Below the pieces are notes generated by a model. That model was not told the DNA's origin, ran no database searches, and saw only the letters and a list, made by a program, of their open reading frames with translations. 47,535 nucleotides of DNA. Source: Bacillus gaemokensis (GTDB lineage Bacteria > Bacillota > Bacilli > Bacillales > Bacillaceae_G). Position numbers and translations under genes: made by a program. The stretch lies in NCBI RefSeq assembly GCF_001590835.1, contig NZ_LTAQ01000015.1, positions 15,731 to 63,265 on the forward strand, written 5' to 3'. This document shows, piece after piece, positions 18,930 to 26,448 of the stretch (positions are counted from its first letter, which is position 1; each line of letters opens with the position of its first letter).

Positions 18930-20048
18930 TTATAGGTTTCCGCGGCGCTCTTGTTCTCTTTCAATAGATTCAAATAGCGCTTTAAAGTTTCCTTCTCCAA
19001 ATCCACGAGAGCCTTTACGTTGAATGATTTCAATAAATAATGTTGGACGATCTACAATTGGTTTCGTGAAAATTTGTAGTAAATAACCTTCTTCATCACG
19101 ATCTACCAGAATCTTAAGCTCTTTTAATTTGTCAATCTCTTCATCAATTTCACCAACGCGTGCTGTTAATTCATCATAATATGTGTCTGGTGTATCTAAA
19201 AACTCAACCCCATTTGCACGAAGCGCTTTAATTGTTTTCACAATATCATTTGTCAATAATGCAAGATGCTGTACACCTGCGCCATTATAAAACTCTAAGT
19301 ACTCTTGGATTTGTGATTTACGCTTACCATCTGCTGGTTCATTAATCGGAAACTTAATACGACTTCCATTTGTCATAACTTTTGACATTAGCGCGGAATA
19401 TTCTGTACTAATATCATCATCATCAAAATGAATCATTTGTTTAAAGCCCATAACGTTTTCGTAATAGCTAACCCACTCTTCCATCTTTTCAACGTTACCA
19501 ACAACGTGATCCACAGCAATTAATCCTGATTCTTCACTTGGAATATTAAATTCAACTTCCTCATAACCAGGCATAAATTTCCCTTTATAATTTTTACGTT
19601 CTACAAGAGTATGAATTGTATCGCCGTACGTACCAATTACTGCTTTTTTTAATGTTCCGTGCTCATCCGTCAATTCTTCTGGCGGAGAAATCGCAACAGC
19701 ACCTCGTTTTACCCCTTCTGTGTATGCCTTCTCAACATCATCAACAAGTAAAGCTACATCCTTTACTCCATCACCGTGAGTCTTTACAAACTCCGCAATG
19801 CGACTATCACTATTTAAAGTTCCAGACACAACAAAACGCATGTTTTTTTGCACAAGAACATAAGATACCTTTTCACGGTTGCCTGTTTCTAATCCAGAAT
19901 AAGCTACAATTTTAAATCCAAATGCTCTCGCAAGATAATAACTTGATTGCTTTGCATTCCCTACATAAAATTCTAAATAATCGACATCACGTACCGGAAA
20001 GAAATCTTCCATCTGTGCAGCTAACGTATCCATAGATTTTTGTTTCAT
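18930..20048 (-). CDS. hppD: 4-hydroxyphenylpyruvate dioxygenase
   Basis: The 372-residue Fe(II) enzyme converts 4-hydroxyphenylpyruvate to homogentisate. It has two vicinal-oxygen-chelate halves. The iron ligands are H181 (IAVDHVVGNV), H261 (GVQHLALLT) and E340 (LFIEIIQR). It ends with the family tail GFGEGNFKALFESIE. The ATG at 20048 follows GATGAGGA. It is the first gene of the operon, whose promoter, palindrome and cre site lie at 20101-20186. Confidence 0.96.
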   Translation of the reverse strand: MKQKSMDTLAAQMEDFFPVRDVDYLEFYVGNAKQSSYYLARAFGFKIVAYSGLETGNREKVSYVLVQKNMRFVVSGTLNSDSRIAEFVKTHGDGVKDVALLVDDVEKAYTEGVKRGAVAISPPEELTDEHGTLKKAVIGTYGDTIHTLVERKNYKGKFMPGYEEVEFNIPSEESGLIAVDHVVGNVEKMEEWVSYYENVMGFKQMIHFDDDDISTEYSALMSKVMTNGSRIKFPINEPADGKRKSQIQEYLEFYNGAGVQHLALLTNDIVKTIKALRANGVEFLDTPDTYYDELTARVGEIDEEIDKLKELKILVDRDEEGYLLQIFTKPIVDRPTLFIEIIQRKGSRGFGEGNFKALFESIEREQERRGNL

Positions 20049-20100
20049 AAATTCCTCATCCCCCTGTAAATAAATTAAATGTTACATACTTAGAACCAAT

Positions 20101-20115
20101 CGAAAACGCTTCCAG
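20101..20115 (-). promoter_or_regulatory. cre (CcpA) site in the hppD leader
   Basis: On the minus strand TGGAAGCGTTTTC fits every fixed position of the cre core TGNAANCGNWNNC. It lies about 45-60 bp downstream of the -10, a roadblock position, which fits carbon-catabolite repression of tyrosine degradation. Confidence 0.6.
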
Positions 20116-20133
20116 CTACCACCAAAAAAATTA

Positions 20134-20147
20134 GTTAGCAAGCTAAC
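20134..20147. promoter_or_regulatory. Palindrome at the hppD transcription start (possible operator)
   Basis: GTTAGC-AA-GCTAAC is a perfect 6-bp inverted repeat. It begins about 10 bp after the -10 hexamer and so covers the expected start region. The regulator is unknown. Confidence 0.45.
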
Positions 20148-20157
20148 AAATTTCTGA

Positions 20158-20186
20158 CTCTTAAAATTTTCTATCTTTTCTGTCAA
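20158..20186 (-). promoter_or_regulatory. Promoter of hppD-fahA-hmgA
   Basis: TTGACA (20181-20186) and TAAGAG (20158-20163) are separated by 17 bp on the minus strand. The -35 is perfect and the -10 is weak. Confidence 0.6.
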
Positions 20187-20379
20187 ATTCCTCTTTTTTT
20201 CTTTCAGATAAAATTCGACTTTTTTCTATCTAAACTAACATACAGTGAATTTGAATTATTACGAGCTACAGAAAAATGAATTATTAGTTAAACCTATTGG
20301 AATTTCAATGCGTTTTATCGTCCCTAAATCGAAAAATTTAGCAACAATTATAGAGAGGTATACAGAGAAGGAATATAAA

Positions 20380-20423
20380 AAAGACCCTAACATATTAAAT
20401 ACCTATAATATGCTAGAGTCTTT
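20380..20423. terminator. Terminator of the four-peptide array
   Basis: AAAGAC, CTA and CATATT pair with AATATG, TAG and GTCTTT through two single mismatches. T-rich tracts lie on both sides, including TTTTTT on the minus strand. It is about 60 bp beyond the last peptide stop. The rest of 20187-20480 shows no convincing gene. Confidence 0.65.
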
Positions 20424-20480
20424 ATTTTTTTGAAATAATAGTGTAAATAACGTATAAGAAATTCTTTTTATCTATATTCA

Positions 20481-20591
20481 TCATACTAATACATTTGTAA
20501 GGAATACAATCAAGGCTGTTAATACTGCTGCTCCACTTGCTGATCCTAAAAAATCCATTTTTGTTACTTTTAATACTTCTTTGTTTTCCAT
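20481..20591 (-). CDS. Small hydrophobic peptide, array member 4 (B-type)
   Basis: This 36-codon gene encodes a peptide starting MENKEVLKVTKMDFLGSASG, followed by a hydrophobic stretch AAVLTALIVFLTNVLV. A charged N-terminal third is followed by one membrane-length segment with a GxxxG motif (G16, G20). It ends with TGA. The start chosen is the second ATG, about 10 nt after GGAG; the ATG three codons earlier is too close. The peptide resembles what I remember as DUF3948 of the B. cereus group, unverified. Function unknown. Confidence 0.75.
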   Translation of the reverse strand: MENKEVLKVTKMDFLGSASGAAVLTALIVFLTNVLV

Positions 20592-20613
20592 ATTCCTCAT
20601 TCTCCTTTCAATT

Positions 20614-20634
20614 TGTAACACTTGTTCTGTTACA
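20614..20634. promoter_or_regulatory. Inverted repeat between array members 3 and 4
   Basis: TGTAACA and TGTTACA are 7-bp arms 7 bp apart. The half-site is the same as in the upstream cluster (21216-21448), suggesting an internal operator. Confidence 0.4.
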
Positions 20635-20654
20635 TTTCTGGTACAAGTTTTCTA

Positions 20655-20765
20655 TTATACTAAAACACTTGAAAGAAATACGATTAATGCTGTTAATACT
20701 GCCGCTCCGCCTGCTGATCCTAATAAGTCCATTTTTGTTACTTGTAACACTTCTTTGTTTTCCAT
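20655..20765 (-). CDS. Small hydrophobic peptide, array member 3 (A-type)
   Basis: This 36-codon gene encodes a peptide starting MENKEVLQVTKMDLLGSAGG, then AAVLTALIVFLSSVLV. It differs from members 2 and 4 at the same set of positions (Q8, L14, G19, SS near the end) and matches member 1, so the array alternates two types. The ribosome site AAGGGAGA is at good spacing. The hydrophobic C-terminal half would span or insert in a membrane. Confidence 0.75.
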   Translation of the reverse strand: MENKEVLQVTKMDLLGSAGGAAVLTALIVFLSSVLV

Positions 20766-20842
20766 CGTTTTATTCTCCCTTCAGTTCTTTACTATTTTTA
20801 GTTTGTAATTTCGGTTCTACTTCTTATGCAATATTTTTTCTA

Positions 20843-20953
20843 CTATACTAAAGCGTTAGCTAAAAATACGATTAATGCTGTTAATACTGCTGCTCCGCTC
20901 GCTGATCCTAAGAAATCCATTTTTGTTACTTTTAATACTTCTTTGTTTTCCAT
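20843..20953 (-). CDS. Small hydrophobic peptide, array member 2 (B-type)
   Basis: This 36-codon gene begins MENKEVLKVTKMDFLGSASG and ends AAVLTALIVFLANALV. It is nearly identical to member 4. Translation likely starts at the ATG at 20953, about 10 nt after GGGAG; a nearer upstream ATG sits almost on the ribosome site. The spacers on both sides (76 and 77 bp) resemble each other, as expected after duplication of a two-gene unit. Confidence 0.75.
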   Translation of the reverse strand: MENKEVLKVTKMDFLGSASGAAVLTALIVFLANALV

Positions 20954-21029
20954 ATTATCCATTCTCCCTTCAATTCTTTACTATTTCTCGCACTGTAACA
21001 TCCGTTCTACTTCTTGTACAAAATGTCTA

Positions 21030-21140
21030 TTATACTAAAACACTTGAAAGAAATACGATTAATGCTGTTAATACTGCTGCTCCACCTGCTGATCCTAATA
21101 AGTCCATTTTCGTTACTTGTAATACTCGTTCGTTGTTCAT
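21030..21140 (-). CDS. Small hydrophobic peptide, array member 1 (A-type)
   Basis: The first gene of the array encodes 36 residues starting MNNERVLQVTKMDLLGSAGG and ending AAVLTALIVFLSSVLV. The hydrophobic part is identical to member 3, while the N-terminus has diverged. AAGGAGAG is 7 nt before ATG. Upstream is a 440-bp region rich in TGTAAC half-sites (21216-21448). The related peptide at 44119-44220 starts MNNITFNKLDLIGLASGAA, confirming that the family extends elsewhere in the window. Confidence 0.75.
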   Translation of the reverse strand: MNNERVLQVTKMDLLGSAGGAAVLTALIVFLSSVLV

Positions 21141-21215
21141 ATTTATTCTCTCCTTTTTAATAGACATTTATATGTAATTTCTAAGAAATGATTAATTCAT
21201 AGTTTTTATCTTAAC

Positions 21216-21448
21216 GTTACATTAAATTTGTTTATGTAACGTTTGTAACATTAATGTAACATAAATTATTTTATACTGCAATATAAACACGTAAAATTTA
21301 TTACACTTTTTTACGAAATTATTAATAAACCTCAAAAAACCCTTATGTATAGCGCTTTTCATTAAATATATGTTTGTAATATTAATGTAACATTACAGTT
21401 ACAAAGAGAAACAAATAATTGTAGAGCGTCCTTATTCCTTTTGTTACA
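21216..21448. promoter_or_regulatory. Cluster of TGTAAC/GTTACA half-sites
   Basis: Half-sites lie at 21216 (GTTACA), 21235, 21244, 21255 (TGTAAC), 21375 (TGTAAT), 21386 (TGTAAC), 21398 and 21443 (GTTACA). Several are 9-11 bp apart, i.e. on one DNA face. The region is the divergent gap between the peptide array and the HAD gene and holds no other gene that I see. Confidence 0.5.
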
Positions 21449-21578
21449 GCATAATACGCTTATATAAACAAATGATTTTCCGACTAATACACAATATTAA
21501 GAATCCTATAACCCCCAAGACAAGTTTATATGTTTCCTCTATATAACTATGTATAATAAAAACAAAGAGGTGGTCAGT

Positions 21579-22451
21579 TTGAAATTAATCGCACTAGATA
21601 TGGATGGTACACTACTATCATCTAATCTTGAAATCTCCAAAGAAAATTTACAAGCTATTCATAGTGCTCAAGCAGCCGGTCATGTCGTAATGATTTGTTC
21701 TGGTCGTGCAAAAGAAGATGCTTTGAAATTATTGGAAGAATATCAATTATCACTTCCAGTCGGAGCAAGCAATGGGGCAATTGTTTATGTTGATGGGAAA
21801 GTAATTAATGCACGTTGTTTACAAAATAATAAAGTATACGAACTTGCTAAATTACTAGAATCTGAAGAGTTTCCATATAAGCTGTATACGAATAAAGGTG
21901 TTTACGCTCCTTATAATTGGAAAGAACAAGTAGTGCACGCCTTTGAGAAAAATAAACATTCCCTTGATGTGACAATTGAAGAAATAGAACGTATCTCAGA
22001 AAAACAACAAAAATCAAATTTAATTACTACTTTCCAAAAAGTTGAAGACGTCGTAAGTGATCCTACTTTAGAAATCTCGAAATTCTTTATTTTAACGTTT
22101 GATGCAGTGCATCGCTCACAATTACTCCAATCTTTACAAGAAGATAAAGAAATTATGGTCACAGCATCCGCTCCAACGAATTTAGAAATTATGGACAAGC
22201 ATGGTCATAAAGGAAATGGATTACAAGAGATGGCATCTTATTTCAACATTCCAATTCAAGACACCGTCGCAATTGGAGATAACTTTAATGATGTACCAAT
22301 GCTAGAAGTAGCTGGCTTATCCGTTGCAATGGGAAATGCCGAAGAAGAAGTAAAGAAATTATGTGATGTTGTGACATTAACAAATGACGAATATGGTGTT
22401 GCTCATGCCATTGAGCAATATGTATTAAAACAAACATCATCAAGTAAATAA
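21579..22451 (+). CDS. Cof-type HAD-IIB family phosphatase
   Basis: The 290-residue sugar-phosphatase-like protein has motif I LIALDMDGTLL (nucleophile Asp then Asp), motif II MICSGR, a type IIB cap, a conserved Lys in KGNGLQEMA, and motif IV AIGDNFNDVPMLEVAG. The substrate is unknown; relatives act on sugar phosphates, flavins or pyridoxal phosphate. TTG at 21579 is preferred as start because GAGGTGG is 5 nt upstream and the family begins here; the ATG at 21549 has no ribosome site. It is monocistronic. Confidence 0.88.
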   Translation: MKLIALDMDGTLLSSNLEISKENLQAIHSAQAAGHVVMICSGRAKEDALKLLEEYQLSLPVGASNGAIVYVDGKVINARCLQNNKVYELAKLLESEEFPYKLYTNKGVYAPYNWKEQVVHAFEKNKHSLDVTIEEIERISEKQQKSNLITTFQKVEDVVSDPTLEISKFFILTFDAVHRSQLLQSLQEDKEIMVTASAPTNLEIMDKHGHKGNGLQEMASYFNIPIQDTVAIGDNFNDVPMLEVAGLSVAMGNAEEEVKKLCDVVTLTNDEYGVAHAIEQYVLKQTSSSK

Positions 22452-22454
22452 AAC

Positions 22455-22490
22455 AAGGACTCTTTCATCATTTGAAAGAGTCCTTTTCTT
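22455..22490. terminator. Bidirectional terminator between the HAD gene and oppF
   Basis: AAGGACTCTTTCA/TGAAAGAGTCCTT forms a 13-bp stem with a 5-nt loop and T tracts. It serves both convergent genes. Confidence 0.85.
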
Positions 22491-23456
22491 TTAAACGTGA
22501 TGACAAGCAACAAGATGCCCTTCTCCAAAATCACGAAATTCCGGTACAGTTTTCTTACAAACATCCGTTGCAAATGGGCAACGTGTGTGAAAACGACAAC
22601 CTAACGGTGGATTCGCTGGACTTGGAATATCCCCTTGTAGAATAATCCGTTCACGCTTAACTGTTGGATCCGGAATTGGTACAGCGGATAATAATGCCTT
22701 CGTATATGGATGAAGCGGATTCGCAAACAGCTCGTCACGGGGAGCTGTTTCTACAATCGTTCCTAAATACATAATCCCTATTTTCGTACATAAGTGCTCC
22801 ACAACACTTAAATCATGCGAGATAAATAAATAAGATAGACCTTTTTTCTCTTGTAACTCGCTAAATAAATTTATAATCTGTGCTTGAATAGATACATCTA
22901 ACGCTGCAACAGGCTCATCAGCAACAATAAACTCTGGATTTAATACCATCGCTCTTGCAATAACAATACGTTGACGTTGCCCTCCAGAAAACTCATGTGG
23001 GTAACGATCAATATGATAAGGTGCTAAACCACATAGCTCTAGTACTTCTAACACTTTTTCGCGAACATTCTCTTTCGTCGCTAAGCCATGTGCCAGCATC
23101 GGTTCACCAAGTGCTTCACCAATTCGCATCCGCGGATTTAATGAACTAAATGGATCTTGGAACACAAGTTGCATATTTGGGCGATGTTTTCGTAAATCTT
23201 CTTTCGATAACATGTGAACATCTTGACCTTTAAATTTCACTTCACCTTCTGTTTTTTGAACGAGACGGAGAATTGTTTTTCCAATTGTTGTTTTTCCACT
23301 TCCAGATTCACCAACAAGGCCAAACACTTCACCTTTATTAATTGTAAAACTTACTCCATCCACTGCTTTTACATGTCCAATCGTTCTACCAAATACGCCA
23401 CCCTTAATTGGAAAATGAGTTTTTAAATTCTTCACTTCTAATAACGGTTCACTCAT
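22491..23456 (-). CDS. oppF: Oligopeptide ABC transporter ATPase, OppF type
   Basis: The 321-residue ATPase has Walker A GLVGESGSGKTT, signature SGGQRQRI, Walker B FIVADEP and the C-terminal oligopeptide/dipeptide domain with Cys-rich PLGCRFHTRCPFA, often linked to an iron-sulfur cluster. It overlaps oppD by 4 bp (ATGA), so the two ATPases are translationally coupled. It is the last gene of the transport operon. Confidence 0.92.
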   Translation of the reverse strand: MSEPLLEVKNLKTHFPIKGGVFGRTIGHVKAVDGVSFTINKGEVFGLVGESGSGKTTIGKTILRLVQKTEGEVKFKGQDVHMLSKEDLRKHRPNMQLVFQDPFSSLNPRMRIGEALGEPMLAHGLATKENVREKVLEVLELCGLAPYHIDRYPHEFSGGQRQRIVIARAMVLNPEFIVADEPVAALDVSIQAQIINLFSELQEKKGLSYLFISHDLSVVEHLCTKIGIMYLGTIVETAPRDELFANPLHPYTKALLSAVPIPDPTVKRERIILQGDIPSPANPPLGCRFHTRCPFATDVCKKTVPEFRDFGEGHLVACHHV

Positions 23457-24433
23457 TGCTCAGCACACTCCTCATATAACCAGCAAGCTACTTTATGATT
23501 ATCTTCATGCACCTTAAGATCTGGTGTTATATTCTTACATATATCCATGCAATGTTCACATCGACCGCTAAAGTAGCAAAACTCTCCTAAGCCAACTAAG
23601 TTTGGAACCTGTCCTGGAATGGAGTACAATTTATCTGCTCGTTTTCCCATTACCGGTTTTGATCTTAATAAACCTTTTGTATATGGATGTTTTGGATTTT
23701 GGAATAGCTCTAGAACAGGCGCTTCTTCAATTACCTTACCACCGTACATCACGACAACATAATCTGCCATTTCCGCTACAACACCTAAATCATGCGTAAT
23801 TAATAGAATAGAAGTTTTGAATTCTTCTTTTACCTGCCTTAATAAATCCAATATTTGCGCTTGGATTGTAACATCTAGCGCTGTTGTTGGCTCGTCAGCA
23901 ATAAGCAACTTTGGATTACAACTCAGTGCAACAGCAATCATAATACGCTGTAACATCCCTCCGCTTAACTCATGCGGATAGGAATGAACAATTTCATCAG
24001 CACGTGCAATGCCAACTTTACGAATCAATTCAATTGCTTTTTTATAAGCTTCATTTTTACTAAGAAGTTCATGCTCCCTTAACGTCTCAACAATTTGTTC
24101 TCCAACAGTAAAAACCGGGTTAAGAGACGTCATCGGTTCCTGGAAAATCATCGCGATATCATTTCCTCTTAAACTTCGAAGTTCTTTCTCTTTCATCCCT
24201 AATAGACTTTGACCGTCATAAAGAATATCACCGCCAACGATCCCTCCAGATTCAGAGATGAGTCCCATAATGGATAAAGCCGTTACACTTTTTCCGCAAC
24301 CTGATTCTCCTACTACGCAAACCGTTTCACCTTCCCGTACAGAAAAGCTAACATGATTCACAGCTTTTACTGTGCCTTCTTCTGTCTGAAAGTGCGTCTG
24401 TAAATCCTTTAGTTCTACTACTGCTTTACTCAT
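23453..24433 (-). CDS. oppD: Oligopeptide ABC transporter ATPase, OppD type
   Basis: The 326-residue ATPase has Walker A CVVGESGCGKS, signature LSGGMLQRI, Walker B LLIADEPTTALD and a C-terminal Cys-containing tail (GEFCYFSGRCEHC). It pairs with OppF to energise uptake. It is 10 bp downstream of oppC. Confidence 0.92.
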   Translation of the reverse strand: MSKAVVELKDLQTHFQTEEGTVKAVNHVSFSVREGETVCVVGESGCGKSVTALSIMGLISESGGIVGGDILYDGQSLLGMKEKELRSLRGNDIAMIFQEPMTSLNPVFTVGEQIVETLREHELLSKNEAYKKAIELIRKVGIARADEIVHSYPHELSGGMLQRIMIAVALSCNPKLLIADEPTTALDVTIQAQILDLLRQVKEEFKTSILLITHDLGVVAEMADYVVVMYGGKVIEEAPVLELFQNPKHPYTKGLLRSKPVMGKRADKLYSIPGQVPNLVGLGEFCYFSGRCEHCMDICKNITPDLKVHEDNHKVACWLYEECAEQ

Positions 24434-24443
24434 GATTCCTCAC

Positions 24444-25367
24444 CTACCGCTTCATTTTTGGATCTAATGCATCACGAAGTGCATCACCAAGTAAATTAAT
24501 TGATACAACCGTTATAAAAATCGCAAAACCAGGCGGTATCCATAGCCATGGACGTTTTTGGAAATCAATCAATGAGTTTGCGGCACTAATCATATTCCCC
24601 CACGATGGTGTAGGTGGAACAACCCCAAGACCTAAGTAACTTAATGCTGATTCACTTAAAATCGATCCTGCCACACCTAATGTTGCCACAACAATTAATA
24701 GTGGTAACACGTTCGGGATTAAATGGCGAAGGATTTTGCGAGAATCTTTTAATCCTAATACTTCAGCAGCTTGCATAAATGCCTGCTCACGAAGGGTTAG
24801 AATTTGTCCTCTAACAAGACGGGCAAGTCCTGGCCAACCTACTAAACTTAAAATAATCATAATTACGTAAAGGCGATATTCAGATGGGAGTTTCCATTCA
24901 GACAAGATTGCTCCCATAATTATTAATAAAGGTAATCCTGGGATAGACATTAACACATCTGCAATACGCATAATAATATGATCGACAATACCACGATAGA
25001 AACCAGAAATAGCTCCTAGCAGTGCCCCAAGTATGACAGACAAAACCATAGAAGCTAAACCAATTGTTAATGAAATTCGGCCAGCTTGCATTAACCTCGT
25101 TAAAATATCTCTGCCTAGTTGGTCCGTACCGAGCCAATGTGAAAAGTTTGGTGCTTTATTAATTTGCGTTACTTGCACCGTCCCTTCAGCATACGGCGAA
25201 AAGAATGGTCCAATGAAACTAAATAAAAGCATAAAAATTAAAACATACAGACCAAACAATGCTAATTTATTTTTCTTTATTTTTTTATAGGCCTGACGCC
25301 ACGGTGATGCCTCATTCCCCTTTTTTTGTTTTTTCTTTTTCTTTGTTATTGCTGTAACAGTCTCCAT
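24444..25367 (-). CDS. oppC: Oligopeptide ABC transporter permease, OppC type
   Basis: The 307-residue permease has a basic N-terminus (KKKKKQKK), about six helices, and the EAA loop EQAFMQAAEVLGLKDSRKIL that docks on the ATPases. The ribosome region is a run of ten G residues followed by GAAGAG directly before ATG, so the length of the G tract may influence initiation. It partners OppB. Confidence 0.9.
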   Translation of the reverse strand: METVTAITKKKKKQKKGNEASPWRQAYKKIKKNKLALFGLYVLIFMLLFSFIGPFFSPYAEGTVQVTQINKAPNFSHWLGTDQLGRDILTRLMQAGRISLTIGLASMVLSVILGALLGAISGFYRGIVDHIIMRIADVLMSIPGLPLLIIMGAILSEWKLPSEYRLYVIMIILSLVGWPGLARLVRGQILTLREQAFMQAAEVLGLKDSRKILRHLIPNVLPLLIVVATLGVAGSILSESALSYLGLGVVPPTPSWGNMISAANSLIDFQKRPWLWIPPGFAIFITVVSINLLGDALRDALDPKMKR

Positions 25368-25372
25368 CTCTT

Positions 25373-25382
25373 CCCCCCCCCC
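25373..25382. repeat. Ten-base G/C homopolymer in the oppC ribosome-binding region
   Basis: Ten consecutive C on the plus strand (G on the minus) fill the gap between the oppB stop and the oppC start. Such tracts are prone to slippage and to sequencing error. Confidence 0.7.
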
Positions 25383-26339
25383 TTACTTCAGTCGAATTCG
25401 TGGATCAACAAGCGCATATACAATATCTGCAAAAAAGTTTGCCATAATCGTTAAACAAGAAAGAAACATCGTAAATGCCATTAATACTGTATAATCACGA
25501 AAATTTAATGCTTCTAATTGAATACTTCCAATTCCGGGCCAATTAAAGATTTGCTCAATAATGATTGCACCAGAAAATAATCCTGGTAATTCAAATGCAA
25601 GTAATGTAATCGCTGGTAAAATCGCATTTTTTAATGCATGTTTATAAATAACTGCTCTTTCTTTCAATCCTTTTGCACGTGCAGTACGGATATAATCTTG
25701 TCTTACAACCTCAAGCATGCCCGTTCTAAAATAACGCGTTAATGATCCAACACCTAGAAGCGTTAAAATAAATACCGGTAAAATCATATGTCGTAACACT
25801 TCTAATATGTATGTAATACCCGTCGAGTTACTCCCAATGTCAATCATGCCGCCAATTGGTAATAAATTCAGATCAACTGCCAATACTTTTATTAAAAATA
25901 ATCCAATAAAGAATGATGGAAATGACATTGCAGCAAAGACACCAATTGTTACGAGCCTATCAAACCATGAATGTTGTTTTGTGGCTGAAATAACACCAAT
26001 AATAAGTGCAATTATCCAAGTAAAAAACAAAGCCGCAACAGCAACAATAAATGTGTTCCAAATAAATTTATTAAGTAATGATGTCACAGGTTCTTGGTAT
26101 TGCAATGAGAAACCGAAATCACCATGCATTGCATTACCTAGCCAATGAAAATACCGCTCAATAATCGGTTTATTTAATCCATACAATTCTCTTAATTCTT
26201 GCGCTCGTTCTGGCGTTAACTTTGGATTAGAATCAACATAATCGCCCGGCAAGAGGGCAAATAAGAAAAAGATAATAATAGATGTACCAAACAATGTAGG
26301 TATCATTTGAAAAAACCTACGAATGATATATGTTTTCAC
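25383..26339 (-). CDS. oppB: Oligopeptide ABC transporter permease, OppB type
   Basis: The 318-residue protein starts MKTYIIRRFFQMIPTLFGTS, the typical first helix of OppB/AppB/DppB permeases, and carries the EAA loop RQDYIRTARAKGLKERAVIY and NWPGIGS. It lies between the binding-protein genes and oppC. A long hairpin (26370-26434) separates it from the binding-protein gene and probably lowers permease expression. Confidence 0.92.
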   Translation of the reverse strand: MKTYIIRRFFQMIPTLFGTSIIIFFLFALLPGDYVDSNPKLTPERAQELRELYGLNKPIIERYFHWLGNAMHGDFGFSLQYQEPVTSLLNKFIWNTFIVAVAALFFTWIIALIIGVISATKQHSWFDRLVTIGVFAAMSFPSFFIGLFLIKVLAVDLNLLPIGGMIDIGSNSTGITYILEVLRHMILPVFILTLLGVGSLTRYFRTGMLEVVRQDYIRTARAKGLKERAVIYKHALKNAILPAITLLAFELPGLFSGAIIIEQIFNWPGIGSIQLEALNFRDYTVLMAFTMFLSCLTIMANFFADIVYALVDPRIRLK

Positions 26340-26369
26340 CTTTTGTCTCTCCTATCATTATTTACTTAA

Positions 26370-26434
26370 AAATAGAAGAACATTTTTTCAGATCAGCTTT
26401 TACCACTTGCTGTATGAAAAAATGTCTTCTATTT
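26370..26434 (-). terminator. Long intercistronic hairpin before oppB
   Basis: AAATAGAAGA and ACATTTTTTCA pair with TGAAAAAATGT and CTTCTATTT, a stem of about 20 bp with a 24-nt loop and a short T run. Hairpins here commonly give excess binding protein over permease. Confidence 0.7.
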
Positions 26435-26448
26435 GTACTTAATTATCT

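Noticed and set aside
20245-20433. 62-codon plus-strand ORF starting with GTG
   Set aside because: It has no ribosome site, and its 3' part is the terminator hairpin of the peptide array. It could be a gene remnant, but nothing supports a working gene.
20537-21177. Four longer plus-strand ORFs of 70-104 codons
   Set aside because: They are antisense readings of the four micropeptide genes; the minus-strand ORFs have ribosome sites and conserved protein sequence.
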